DNA from: Cudoniella acicularis
Lineage: Eukaryota > Ascomycota > Leotiomycetes > Helotiales > Helotiaceae
NCBI GenBank assembly: GCA_013054445.1
Contig: JAAMPI010000956.1
Location: forward strand, 1 to 22,248
Length of the DNA stretch: 22,248 nucleotides
Reading direction: 5' to 3'
The notes beneath the pieces are model-generated. The model saw only the letters and a list, made by a program, of their open reading frames with translations, made no database searches and was not told the DNA's origin. Numbering within the stretch: the stretch's first letter is position 1; each line of letters opens with the position of its first letter. Both the position numbers and the translations under genes were made by a program. Positions 1 to 9,617 of this stretch are shown here, piece by piece.

Positions 1-45
1 GGGGGGAGGTGGTTGGAGGCGGCGGCGAAGCTGAACGAGTATTGA
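1..45 (+). CDS. possible 3' end of a gene entering from the left (partial)
   Basis: From the first base, one forward frame reads fourteen codons ending in RWLEAAAKLNEY and then TGA at 43-45. The composition is protein-like (amphipathic, Ala/Leu/Glu-rich) and the next 440 bp hold no convincing coding sequence, which fits a gene terminus. The evidence is only the open frame and residue composition. No family can be named and the stretch is too short to exclude chance. If real, this gene converges on the transcription factor gene that ends at 492. Confidence 0.3.
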   Translation, partial: GGRWLEAAAKLNEY

Positions 46-491
46 GGAGGGGAGAATAGTGTCGAAAGAGGCATTTTCAATAAGAGTCTAGGAAAGGTAG
101 GGAAAGTACTTGTAGCTTACGAGAAATCGAGGAAAAGTACCCACAGTAGGGTGAATAGACTCTCACCCGAGAGACTTGAAACCGGCGTTCTGAGCTGCCT
201 CGATGCTGTGTAACACCAATTTTCATTTACAAGTCTTAGCCTCTCAATTCGTTTTACCTGTAATGATTTCCCCCACAAAGGGACCTGTTGTCATACCTCC
301 AGAATCTCCTGAGTCTCCGTGGAGTCAAATAATCGACTCTAAACTCGGGAGACAAAATTCCTCTCCAAAACCACACCATGCAATGTTGCCTACCATCAGT
401 TACCCGATTCCAGACCAGATGTCCAATACCAGACACTCAGTACCAAAAAATCCAAAACACAAATACAGTTTCCTGGTCAAAAAGTCATGGA
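46..491. other. intergenic, convergent 3' region
   Basis: No convincing gene. The forward frames from about 203 to 720 are antisense shadows of the transcription factor or low-quality random frames. The stretch probably holds the 3' UTR of the transcription factor and of whatever gene ends near 45. I see no repeat or RNA gene. Confidence 0.5.
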
Positions 492-2294
492 TCATGGCAC
501 ATCAAGAAAAATATTTTCTATCGTCCCCTCCACAAGTCCTTTCATGATGTTGTGGTTTGGCGCCGGTTTCGTGTTCCAATCCGTAAATTCGATTCGTTTT
601 TCCAGATGGTCCGCAAGGACATTCGCTTGTCCTATACCAGCCATTGCCGCCAGCGACCTCAGTCGAGCTATGGCCCACTGCCGGATCTCTTCCGTCACTA
701 AATCCATGGCGCAAACGAGATAGAGTGGCCAAAGGATAAAGTAACCTCTTGATCCTTCGAGAAACGATCTGTTGGGCAGCCCAGACCCGTCCGAAATGTG
801 TTGTGGTACGCTCGCAAGGATATCGGCTTGAAGTTGGAGCATGATGGCATTTGAGCTCTCGGTTTGCGTTGCGATTTCGGCTTCGGTGAAAATTGGCACC
901 AGGGCGTTCGAGCCGATAAGTTGTTGATCACGAATGGCTTCGTGGAGGAGAATCCTGCAAGTGCGCATTGCGTTCCAAATTTGGGCCGTCCAGTGATTTT
1001 GGTATTGGTGGTAAAATCCCTTCCATACCAAATCCGGATTTTCATCTGTATAAACTGTCTCGTAGCCATACTCGGGTAGAAATTCTGCTGCTACCTCAAT
1101 GAAGCGGCGATCGAGGTCAAGCGCAGCGTCAACAATATTACGTGGTCCCACGATTTGGAGATTTCGGACAGCCGCACGCAAACTTGTAAAATCGATTATG
1201 ATCCCTGAGAGCTTCCATGCAGGCTTGAAGGCATCCATGTGCTTAGCTGCATGTTTTCGCAATTCGAGAAATTCCACTGGCATATATATAGAGCGTTGGA
1301 CACAGCTCAGGATCACGCTGGACATGATTTGCAGAAACATGCGCTGTCCAGCTGTACTCCTGAATTGCTCCACGCCGCGCAACTGAATTAAAGCTGAGGC
1401 TCCATCAACGTGTTTCGTCCATGCGGTGAGTGATTTCGCATCGGAGCCAGTCATTGTTTCGAAGATGCTAAGAATCAGGACAGTAAATAAAGTGCTATCC
1501 TTTTTAACATTCGCGGGAGATTTCAACGCCGCATTCGTCAACCGAAGAGCGGTCACGTAATCTCTTCGGGCTTGTACCGCCATTCCGGGGACATGAAATG
1601 CACTTGATAGAGTAGCGAGGCCGACAGCGCTTATACTAGCAAGCAGATATTCGTCTTGACTCGTCTGGGTGCACAAAATATTTAATAGATCGAAGTCTCG
1701 AAGCCACGTGGCAGAGTTTGCGTAAAAATACCCTCGAGCACGTTCCTGTAAGGTTGGAGAAAGGCTGTAGGAAACGCTAGGTACCAGATCAACAGCAAAG
1801 CCACCCATGAGAGTATTCGGGTAATTTAGACTGAATTCTGCGAGGTCTTCCTTGAGGATTTTCTCGTCAATATCATCGTAGCCATCAGGTGGAAGATCCC
1901 ATGGAGATGAGAATGAAGACGACGACGAGGAGGAGGAGAAAGGCGAAGTTGATGCAAATGGCGTTTTGGGATCTGATTTCGTCTTTGCTTTGGTTTTCTC
2001 TCGTGCTTTAACTTTTCCTATTACAGTCTCGCTTTCATTTCGGAACATAAGATCTAATTGATTGCGGTAACCAGGACAAGTTCGCTTTGCCCGGATGCAT
2101 TGGCTACATGAAGGAATGAGGCGATCACACTGCACTCGTTAGAATCTTGTTTTAAACGACAGAAAATAAGGGAATTATGCCGGGTAGATAAAAAGGAGCT
2201 TTTTGTTTTCTTTTGTGAGGCTAGAATCACTTACTCGGGTTTTCTTGTTCCTACATGCTTGGCAACCCGTGGACGGTTTCCCGCAATACACCAT
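492..2294 (-). CDS. Zn2Cys6 (GAL4-type) fungal transcription factor
   Basis: Probable nuclear, sequence-specific regulator. Two exons: 2294-2235 (20 codons from ATG, preceded by GTCGAC) and 2129-492. They are joined across a 105-bp intron with donor GTAAGT and acceptor TGCAG, and CTAAC lies just upstream of the acceptor. The splice is in phase 0 and completes the zinc cluster. The six cysteines are at 11, 14, 21, 28, 31 and 38 (spacing C2C6C6C2C6C), followed by PGY, the arrangement usual for this family. The product is 565 aa. A Lys-rich stretch and a Ser tract (about residues 76-98) follow the zinc cluster. The rest is a long helical region resembling the fungal-specific regulatory domain found with CPGYR-type clusters. 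Starting at the second exon alone would lose half the zinc cluster, so the first exon is needed. The target pathway cannot be told; the nearest neighbours are unrelated housekeeping-like genes. Confidence 0.93.
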
Positions 2295-3233
2295 GTCGAC
2301 GAGAATTCCAAGAAATATAATCAACCAAGTAACCAAACGGAAATATCTGGTCCATGCAATAATGTAGCAAGAATTGAAGGGGGAACCTGATACAAGTAAT
2401 TGATCCGATGCTTAAATTCTCAATATATGCCTTCAACCTTTTGAACCTGGTGGTGGTACTGAGGCTGAGTTAGGCAAAATGCACAAGGCTATGCGCAAAA
2501 GCGTACGCAACTACTTCGAAGCAAACGCAGACCAGGCTCAAGCTGAACAAGACACTAAGCGTAATTGGACGAGGTGATTTGTTCGGGGGCGATGGCGTTC
2601 GGTGCGACCGCCGCCAGCATATGGGAGCTTTTGAAAAGGACGTCGAGAGACTTCGTTTACCGTCACTGGCGCATGCATGATGATAAGGTTGCCTTACAGT
2701 GCCGCAAATCATGGACTAGCCCTATTCGAGCTAACACCATGTTGCTTTCCCCTGCGGATTTGCTGGGCTGCCACATTTATGGGGCAGTGCTGCTTTATAA
2801 TTGAAGTAAGATGACGAATTCTCGACGCAAAAAGTCGCACCAAAATTCTGCTGCGCTGGAACTGAATTTCTAGGCAGAAGCAGAGCGGCGACTAAAAGCA
2901 GCACAAAATAAGGGGAGCACAGGGAGCACCACTGGAAGCTTTTGACACTCAGCCACAACTATGACCCACCCCATGCTTCCGCTCACGTGCGAGAGATCCG
3001 TCACGTGAGAGACCAGCAAGAACTTGTTGATCATTCCGGAGCTGCCGAGCCTGTCAAAAGAGAAAAATATGATTTCAAGAATAATACGCCACATCTCATA
3101 CATTAAATCGATCATTTAAGGGTCGCGCGGTGAATTAGCAATTGCATCTCCTTGGCTCTAACTGAAAAGTCTTGGAGGGACAGCATGCGAAAGGTCGAAA
3201 GCAGGTTGGATTATGAGCTTGTTGATATTGCCA
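2295..3233. other. intergenic, promoter side of the transcription factor
   Basis: 939 bp between the starts and ends of two minus-strand genes. It should carry the transcription factor's promoter and the 3' UTR of the JmjC gene. Frames of up to 81 codons occur on both strands but none shows a family motif, and they overlap one another. The only distinctive elements are two CACGTG boxes, listed separately. Confidence 0.5.
2983..3008. promoter_or_regulatory. paired CACGTG (E-box/G-box) sites
   Basis: TCACGTG at 2983-2989 and the palindrome TCACGTGA at 3001-3008 have start positions 18 bp apart. They lie about 690-715 bp upstream of the transcription factor's ATG (minus strand). CACGTG is the classic core for basic helix-loop-helix factors, and TCACGTG is the Cbf1-type version. 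Whether they act on the transcription factor, or at all, is inference. Confidence 0.4.
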
Positions 3234-4820
3234 TCAAAGATCTTCCTCGACCTTCTCGGAGCCGTTGAACCAAAAGCTCACACTAAAGCTAGAACTCAGA
3301 CTTCTCACATAATGCCACCAACCCAACGGGATGTAGAGGCATTCTCCTTCATTGAGGATACACTCGACGTAATCTGCTTCGAAGGCAAGTGGGAATTTCT
3401 CATGGGCGTCCTCTTTCTCTTCAACAATACCGTCCCACCCAGCGAGCACGCCAATATCCAGTGTGCTTGTGTTACTCATATCCACGCCTCCATCTTCTAT
3501 ATCTCGAGGGTACAGTTTTTCACTCTCACGAGGAGCGTACAACCTCACATATTTCTTTCCGACAACTTGAGCGAGGATATTATGATAAGGGTCGGTATGC
3601 AGGGGACTGATAGTTCCTGCGGGTCCAAACCATGCGTTCAGGAGGGGATCTTCCAATTGCGGTAATTCTGAATGTTTTGCCGCGAGAGGCGATGAATGAT
3701 GCGGTGGTGGGCAAGAAGCATAGCAGAAATCCGGAATGGCGATATCGTTTCTGAGCGCTGGGATTTGTGAGAAAAGATTGTGCTGTGCGAGGTAGCCAAC
3801 TCCTGCATCCGAAATTTTGGGGTCATTCAACATGTATTCGTCCAGAAATTCTTTAAATGAAATGATCTTTTGGCCCCAACCCTCGTCAACATAGCTTCTT
3901 CCTAGCTCTACGGGGACCAATCTACGACCGCCAATCGTCTTCGAGAGAAGGTAAGAAGGACTGCTCCAAGGACGTTCGTTGCGAGCAGGCCAGAAATCCA
4001 GACAGTTTTGGATGATCACTGGCTCTGATCCAAGATTCTCGTCTTTAGGATGTAGTATTTGGTCCTCAAATTTTCCGAGTGACAGCGTCTCGAATTTGAG
4101 AATAGGTTTCAAAATCGGTGGGGAAAAAGAAGAGAGCATTGGAAATCGATCGTCGCTTGAAGCAACATTAATTTTCCGACGTTTCGACGGCGGTGATGGC
4201 ACATTATTGGAAGCATCGCTCGAACCAGAATTTAGGGATGAGGCTTTGAGAATCTTCTGTAACAAGTCGAATACTCGATCAATTGAAACTCTTGTCTCAT
4301 GTAAGGTCGGTGGGCCTGCCATGATGAGCGCCATGTCGATGATCCTGACAACTTCGTCAACCACAATTTCATCCAAAATTTGAAACAGAGCTGGAGATTC
4401 ACAGTTTTGAGAGGCCTCCAAAAGATCCTGGGTCTTCCCCCAAGTGGATTCCATAGCAAGAACAGAAATCTTCAGAAAGCTTGCACAACGAAAAAGCTCT
4501 CTCCAGCAAAACGGCACTTCCTTGAACGGAAAAGCGTAAAATTTCTCGTTTGCGATTTCCAGAAGATCGTCCAGTCTCTCAATGATGTAGTTGTGAGGGA
4601 GTTTTTGGTCTTGCGCACCCTTGCAAAGGACCAAAAGCAGCTGAAGAATCGCATCACCACATGGCCGAAGTGATTGATCGAAATTTGGACCGGGCTCAGG
4701 CTCCTGTTGAAGGGCCTCTAGCTGCTCTGGATTGCAAAATGAGTTCAAACAATGCGAAATCAACTCCTCTTCACCACTTCCCGGGCGTGGATTTTCAACG
4801 TTGGAAACTGGTGACATCAT
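3234..4820 (-). CDS. JmjC-domain protein, JMJD5/KDM8-like (cupin-8 oxygenase fold)
   Basis: Single-exon, 528 aa, starting MMSPVSNVEN. The C-terminal half (about 240-520) is a JmjC/cupin-8 fold. The Fe(II)-binding motif HTD is at 408-410 (LHTDPYHN), the basic residues of VGKKYVRLYAP are at 420-430, and the second iron histidine is at 503 in LYIPLGWWHYVRSL. The QHNLFSQIP and IPDFCY motifs around 346-367 are typical of the JMJD5 branch. These enzymes are 2-oxoglutarate- and Fe(II)-dependent dioxygenases acting on protein (hydroxylation, or arginyl/lysyl demethylation; the substrate is debated). The N-terminal half is helical and degenerate, ending in a Ser/Pro-rich linker with a basic nuclear-localisation-like patch (PSPPSKRRKI, near 208-217). 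All three iron ligands are present, so it is probably active. Its 3' end is toward the transcription factor; the upstream region is 4821-5308. Confidence 0.93.
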   Translation of the reverse strand: MMSPVSNVENPRPGSGEEELISHCLNSFCNPEQLEALQQEPEPGPNFDQSLRPCGDAILQLLLVLCKGAQDQKLPHNYIIERLDDLLEIANEKFYAFPFKEVPFCWRELFRCASFLKISVLAMESTWGKTQDLLEASQNCESPALFQILDEIVVDEVVRIIDMALIMAGPPTLHETRVSIDRVFDLLQKILKASSLNSGSSDASNNVPSPPSKRRKINVASSDDRFPMLSSFSPPILKPILKFETLSLGKFEDQILHPKDENLGSEPVIIQNCLDFWPARNERPWSSPSYLLSKTIGGRRLVPVELGRSYVDEGWGQKIISFKEFLDEYMLNDPKISDAGVGYLAQHNLFSQIPALRNDIAIPDFCYASCPPPHHSSPLAAKHSELPQLEDPLLNAWFGPAGTISPLHTDPYHNILAQVVGKKYVRLYAPRESEKLYPRDIEDGGVDMSNTSTLDIGVLAGWDGIVEEKEDAHEKFPLAFEADYVECILNEGECLYIPLGWWHYVRSLSSSFSVSFWFNGSEKVEEDL

Positions 4821-5308
4821 GAACTGTCAAGATTATCCTTTGGCTTCAAAGTCACTCTTAGGACAATGGTCTCGTATCGCTGATGGAGTTGGGACAGGAA
4901 GACGGGAAAAATTATAAGGTACGCCAAATCTGATAGCATTCAAAAAGATTTTTGGTTGGATATTTTGTAGAAGCATCGCGAGATTTTAAATGACATGGAT
5001 GTGGAGGTGCTCGCTTACGTAAGGCTACTAGATGTTCACACTATTCCTTTTCTGGTGTTAGCAAACAAATGGGCTCGCGCGTCCTCATTTCATCATCATC
5101 TAGATCTTGCAACATTTCTCAACAGTTCTCGCCCTCAACACTTGCTCATATATAAGTCTTTCTCATCCCCCGTTAGCTACATCGATCAAACAGTGCTAGG
5201 CATAAAATGTCCATAGTGGTCCACATCACATGATACGTCCCATTATTTTCCTTCTTGTTAGCGCGCAGAAAATTGCTCACAAAATTGTCTTGCTTCTTGC
5301 TATATATT
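4821..5308. other. intergenic, promoter of the JmjC gene and 3' UTR of the hydrolase
   Basis: 488 bp between two tandem minus-strand genes. The forward frames at 4995-5216 and the minus frame at 5173-5415 show no family motif. AT-rich runs (for example near 5150 and 5300) suit UTR sequence. Nothing else is recognisable. Confidence 0.5.
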
Positions 5309-6700
5309 TTAGACCATATATGCTTGTTTGAGGGCAGAAATTGTATCCTGCACATATTCCTTTGCTTTTTCCAGCTGACCATCCCAGTGTCCAAAAGGAT
5401 GACCACATCCTTCATAAACCTTTAGAGTACTTGGAGTTCCAGCTTTTTGGAGCACTTCATGATACGCAATTCCTTCTGAAGTAAGTGTATCTACACCGGC
5501 TACGTGAAGGTAGGCTGGTGCCAGATTGGCATGCGACGTCGCAAGGATGGGCGATGCTCGAAAATTCTGCGCGATTTTTCTTCGAAGTTCTGTTGCTGGT
5601 GTTAGAGTGCCAAAAAGTCCATATGAGAGAAAGTCTGAGAAAGGCAATTTCGGGAAGAACGTTGTGACTTTGGAAGGGAAGGGCGACTGCTTACCCATGT
5701 CTGTGCCGAGCCACAAATTATAAAACCATCTCAAACGATTCAAGGGCAAGCAAGGCGCGAATTCGTTCTTGAGATAGCTCTCGTAAGGGACACTGGGATC
5801 GCAAGGTCCTTCCAATGGAATGAACCTGGCATCCACTGCTGGGACTGTGAGTATCTGAAGCACCAGCTTTGGCATTCCTGGTTCGTCGCGCGCTAGCAAA
5901 GCAAGCACTGCAGACAATTGAGCACCAGCTGACAGTCCTCCTACTGATACCCGTGAAATGTCAATTCTCAACTCTTCAGCATGCGCAAATGTCCATTTCA
6001 AAGCGGTCCATGAATCCGTAAGAGGAATTGGATGGGCGTATTCGGGAGCCATCCGGTAGTCGACGTTCAAAATGATGCAGCCAACGGCTTGACAAGTCTG
6101 TCTACACCAAGACTCATCGGTTTGAAGGTTTCCAATGACGAAGCCTCCACCGTGGTAATCTACATGGGCTGGCAACTTTCCATCTTTGTTCTTCAGGCCA
6201 CCTTTGGCGACTGCTTCTTCAGTTGGGAAGAAAACCTGGACATCGATTTCGCCTTCTGGACCCGACACAGGTACTTTGTATATCTTGATGTTTCCAACTT
6301 CGGGGTAGGGACCTGGAGCAATCTGGAATGTGTATTTTGACCTATCTGCGTTGTACTCTTCGTACGTGACTTGGTCTGCTTGAAGTCTCGGTGCTGCACT
6401 TCAGGTAAGCCAAGCTGCACAACAAAAGAGTGTTTGCTCGTTTTCTCTCACACCGTGTAAATGACCTCGCCAACAATCACCCACAAGTACACGGTGATTC
6501 TGGCTTTCGGCACAAACCAAAAACCTGGACCCCAGTGCGGCTACAAATCAAAGGTAGGCGACGTCATTTACACGGTGTACGGGTTATAGAAAGATTGAGG
6601 CTTTACCTTGATATTTCGTGTAGATTTCAGCAAATTGGGGGTCGAGTCTGTCTACCACTGAAGAGTGGAGAGGGTTCACAAGAATGTTGGCTTCACCCAT
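5309..6700 (-). CDS. alpha/beta hydrolase, hormone-sensitive-lipase-type esterase
   Basis: Two exons, 6700-6607 (31 codons plus one base) and 6393-5309, give 392 aa. The first exon reads VNPLHSSVVDRLDPQF, the usual opening of this fungal family. It is followed by donor GTAAAG; the acceptor is GTGCAG, with CTTAC as a likely branch point. The oxyanion motif HGGGF is at 112-116. The nucleophile elbow GLSAG (184-188, Ser186) replaces the more common GDSAG. The candidate acid is Asp333 (VAGVDTLTSEG) and the base His363 (GCGHPFGHW). All catalytic elements are present, so it is probably an active carboxyl-ester hydrolase on small acyl substrates; the natural substrate is unknown. There is no signal peptide, so it is likely cytosolic. 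The 213-bp intron is long for this genome because it contains an inverted-repeat element. It is divergent from the MFS gene at 7444. Confidence 0.93.
6450..6578. mobile_element. 129-bp MITE-like element with 22-bp terminal inverted repeats, inside an intron
   Basis: The arms 6450-6471 and 6557-6578 are inverted copies of each other, 21 of 22 bases matching (the mismatch is at 6466). The outer part of the arm is ACACCGTGTAAATGAC. A nested 7-bp inverted repeat, AATCACC/GGTGATT (6475-6481 and 6493-6499), lies inside. Trimmed to 6451-6577, the element is flanked by CA on the left and TA on the right, which could be a decayed TA duplication of Tc1/mariner-pogo type. I see no longer target duplication. 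Removing the element leaves an 84-bp intron, a normal size here. It has no coding capacity. Calling it a transposon is inference from structure only. Confidence 0.6.
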
Positions 6701-7443
6701 GACGACATGCAGAATTTCAAATTCAAAAAGATCCAATGTCGAGGTGTCCTGCTCCAAATAAAGGTCATTCGATACAAACTAGAGCTCTAACGAAGCCTCT
6801 CAGAATATCGGAGCACCTAGCTCCTACGACAAAACCAATTAATGTTCAACATAAGTACCAAAGCTACTTGGAAGTACGAACCCCAAGGGTGTGGTACCGT
6901 CCCTTCCAATTAAGCTAGGCTACGCAATCCGCCACACAGTTCGTGTGCCGTTGAGCCAGCTTTTAGGCTTACAATTCTGCCTATCGGAATCGATCTAGCC
7001 CCTATCATCCCACTCTCGGCAACCCTAGAAGCTTTGCCCCCCGCATTTCCGGGAACGTTTCATCCTGGCAGCCTTACAGGACCTGCCAAAAGCGTCCAAC
7101 ACCACCCCGCCGTCAAATTTTTGCATATACTTGTCGGTGACCAATGGTTACAGTGTTATCTCGAGATATGCGAATGATAAGGCGAAATCCTGGAAATCCA
7201 ACCGCCGTACAAATCTAACCGAGTTCGCCGCGGTGGTGCGACCATCTTTTAGACTTTTAGACCCATTTTCGATAAACCTTCTGCAGAGCCGATAAGGATG
7301 GCGATAGACGTCGGGCAACTCCAAGCAGGGGTGTGCAGCATCTGTAAATAAAGATGTTCTTGCCCTAGAGTTCGTAGCGCTCACTTCGAGACGTTGTCAG
7401 TGAAGAATAAACAGGATTATTTTTCTTGACAGCTTCATTCACC
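6701..7443. promoter_or_regulatory. divergent promoter region, hydrolase and MFS transporter
   Basis: 743 bp separates the two divergent start codons, so it must carry both promoters. Forward and reverse frames of 60-80 codons here show no motifs. A cluster of GATA motifs near the transporter side is listed separately. No other element is clear. Confidence 0.5.
7156..7307. promoter_or_regulatory. cluster of five HGATAR (GATA-factor) motifs
   Basis: Matches to HGATAR: AGATAA on the minus strand (7156-7161), TGATAA (7175-7180), CGATAA (7270-7275), CGATAA (7290-7295) and CGATAG (7302-7307). They span 152 bp, 137-288 bp upstream of the transporter's ATG. HGATAR is the binding motif of AreA/NIT2-type nitrogen regulators in filamentous fungi. 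Chance would give about half a match in this length if bases were equal. The regulatory role is inference. Confidence 0.4.
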
Positions 7444-9137
7444 ATGACTTCCGCCTCAGTCGACTTTGCAGAGAAGGTGCAAGATGGCCCTTATGATACC
7501 AATCCGAAAGAGAACCTGGGTTCCGAGTCCGACATCGAGCAGGGAGCTGGCGATATCTACACGACGAATATAGTGGACAGGGAACTTGAAAAGAGGCTTT
7601 TGTGGAAATTCGACATTTATATTCTTCCGATACTTTCAATCATGTATCTGTTCAAGTGAGTACCACAAATAAAGCTTCATATTTTTCGAAGGGTTTGAGT
7701 GGCTAACAGTCGCAGCTCGATCGACAAATCGAATCTTGGGAACGCAAAGACGGACAACATGACAGTAGACCTTCACTTCAAAGACAACCAATACAACATC
7801 CTCCTTTCCATTTTCTACGTTCCTCTGGTGCTCACAGGCCCTCCAATGAATATGCTCACCAAGAAGTTTGGAGCGAAATTTGTGCTACCTATTGCGATGA
7901 TGATTTTCGGTAGCATGGCAATGATCAGCGCTGGTGCTACGAACTTCGGTGGCATTGTTACAACAAGATGGTTTCTTGGAATGGCAGAGTCGGGGTTTTA
8001 CCCTGGCGTAATTTTTTACCTAACAACATTTTACAAGAGAAACGAACTTGCTGGGAGGTTGAGTATTTTCTACGCTGCGAGTGAAGTCGCTGGGGCATTT
8101 ACGGGTTTAATTGCATTTGGGGTCTTTCAAATACATTCGTCGCTGCACGGATGGCAATATCTCTTCTTGATTGAAGGTTCGTACTCTCCGACCCCTAGAA
8201 AACACGGATTTTAACAGTCTCGAACAGGAAGTCTTACAGTTTTCGGGGGGATCCTTGCTATCATTATTCTCCCAAAATCTGCAGCCACTGCCTACTTCTT
8301 AAACGAAGAAGAGAGAGCCCTTGCCTACCACCGCATCGCAGTCAATTCTTCCACAGGTAAGTCCTTCAACCCATTTCTCTTCACACAACTTACTAAACCA
8401 TCCATCCAGTCGTCGATTCCAAATTCTCCTTCCGCGAAGCAATCCGCGTCTTCAAGCAAGACCGCCTCTGGCCCATCTACATGATAATCGGCTTCTGCGT
8501 CGGTGTCCCCCTCTTCTCTGTCTCCAACTTCCTTCCGCAAATCGTCGCCCGCCTCGGCTTCAGCACTGTCAAAACAAATCTCTACACCGTCGCCCCCAAT
8601 GTCGTGGGCGCCTTTTGCGTCGTCTGCGTCGCTTTCTCCTCAGATTACTTCGGCGATCGCTCAATTCATCTTGCATCTACGCTTTCCATAACAGCCATTG
8701 GCTTTATCGTCTTAGCTTGCGTCGACATCACTAAACATATTGGCGTCGGCTACTTCGCCTGTTTCCTTCTTTGCGCGGGTGGATTCATCACCTCGCCTTT
8801 ACTCTCAACATGGTACAACAACAACACCCCGGATGAGAATCAACGTGCGGTCCTAACCCCCGTGCTTGTTGCCACAGCGAATGCAATGGGCCTTGTAGCT
8901 GCGAACATCTTTACCGAGCAAAGCGCACCAAGATACGAGATGGCGAGTATAATCTGTGCTTGTTTCGGTTTTGCGGGAGTGGCTGTCACGTTAAGTTTAG
9001 AATTCTGGATGAAGTGGGATAATAAGAGGAGGGATAGGGAGCAAGGTGTTGTTTTGAAGGCGGGCGATGTGCCGACGAGTGAGTTGAAGGAGGGTCAGAA
9101 GTCGCCTGGATGGAGATGGATGGGCGGTGTGCCTTGA
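7444..9137 (+). CDS. MFS transporter, anion:cation symporter (allantoate/nicotinate permease-like) family
   Basis: Four exons, 7444-7655, 7716-8176, 8228-8356 and 8410-9137, give 509 aa. All introns (60, 51, 53 bp) have GT...AG ends; the first has GTGAGT and CTAAC before its CAG. The start is the ATG in TTCACCATGA; the frame upstream of it has no other ATG. The N-terminal 50 residues are polar and cytosolic. The segment 51-81 (RLLWKFDIYILP, then SIDKSNLGNA) is the signature opening of fungal ACS-family permeases. The body is hydrophobic enough for the usual 12 helices, and the tail is charged. These plasma-membrane proteins import organic anions such as allantoate, nicotinate, pantothenate or related vitamins and amides; the substrate cannot be assigned from sequence. 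It is divergent from the hydrolase, and the GATA cluster upstream hints at nitrogen control. Confidence 0.94.
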
Positions 9138-9617
9138 GGGTTTTCTCCGTTGCGATATACATTTATTTCGTAGAGAATATGCTTGAATTACTTACAATAA
9201 AAGTTTTTAGCAGTTCAGAAATCGAAAATCTTATCGAGTTTGAATTTTTGGTAACACCCTGTTTCCGAATTCAGGGGCAAGCTTCAGGGGCTTCTCGCTA
9301 ACTTAAGCGTGGCGCAAGAAATTACAGCACTCCGTGCATCCTACCCCACTTACAGTACTTGTACACGCTGTACGTACCCCACAAGTAACGGCCAAGCACC
9401 CCTAAAATCTCCCCGTAACCTCACGCCTCCTCCTTCCTATTAGTGGATAGATCCTTGATCCTTCACAAATTTCTAGTGAAGTCTTACCTTCACCGTCTTC
9501 ACAAAAAAAAACCTCCCAAAATAAAATTTTCAATTCTGGAACACCTTTCACGATGAGGTGATGCTTGTGGCCAGGAATTATTTGTTTGAGGGCGAATCAA
9601 TGAATGAATGAAGGATA
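9138..9617. promoter_or_regulatory. intergenic, promoter and 5' leader of PEX11
   Basis: 480 bp between two tandem plus-strand genes. A pyrimidine-rich stretch with an A9 run (about 9425-9530) resembles a fungal promoter and leader. I looked for CCTCGG, the fatty-acid-response (FarA/FarB) core, on both strands and did not see it. Three upstream AUGs sit at the end of this stretch (9600, 9604, 9608). Confidence 0.45.

Noticed and set aside
203..723. Overlapping forward frames of 78-114 codons antisense to the 3' part of the transcription factor
   Set aside because: Residue composition is random-looking, they overlap one another in different frames, and the minus-strand gene explains the region.
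2470..3115. Minus and plus frames of 75-81 codons between the transcription factor and JmjC genes
   Set aside because: Mutually overlapping on both strands, no motifs, no splice continuity with neighbours.
7148..7384. Minus-strand 78-codon frame in the divergent promoter
   Set aside because: No motif; lies across the GATA cluster and promoter region of the transporter.
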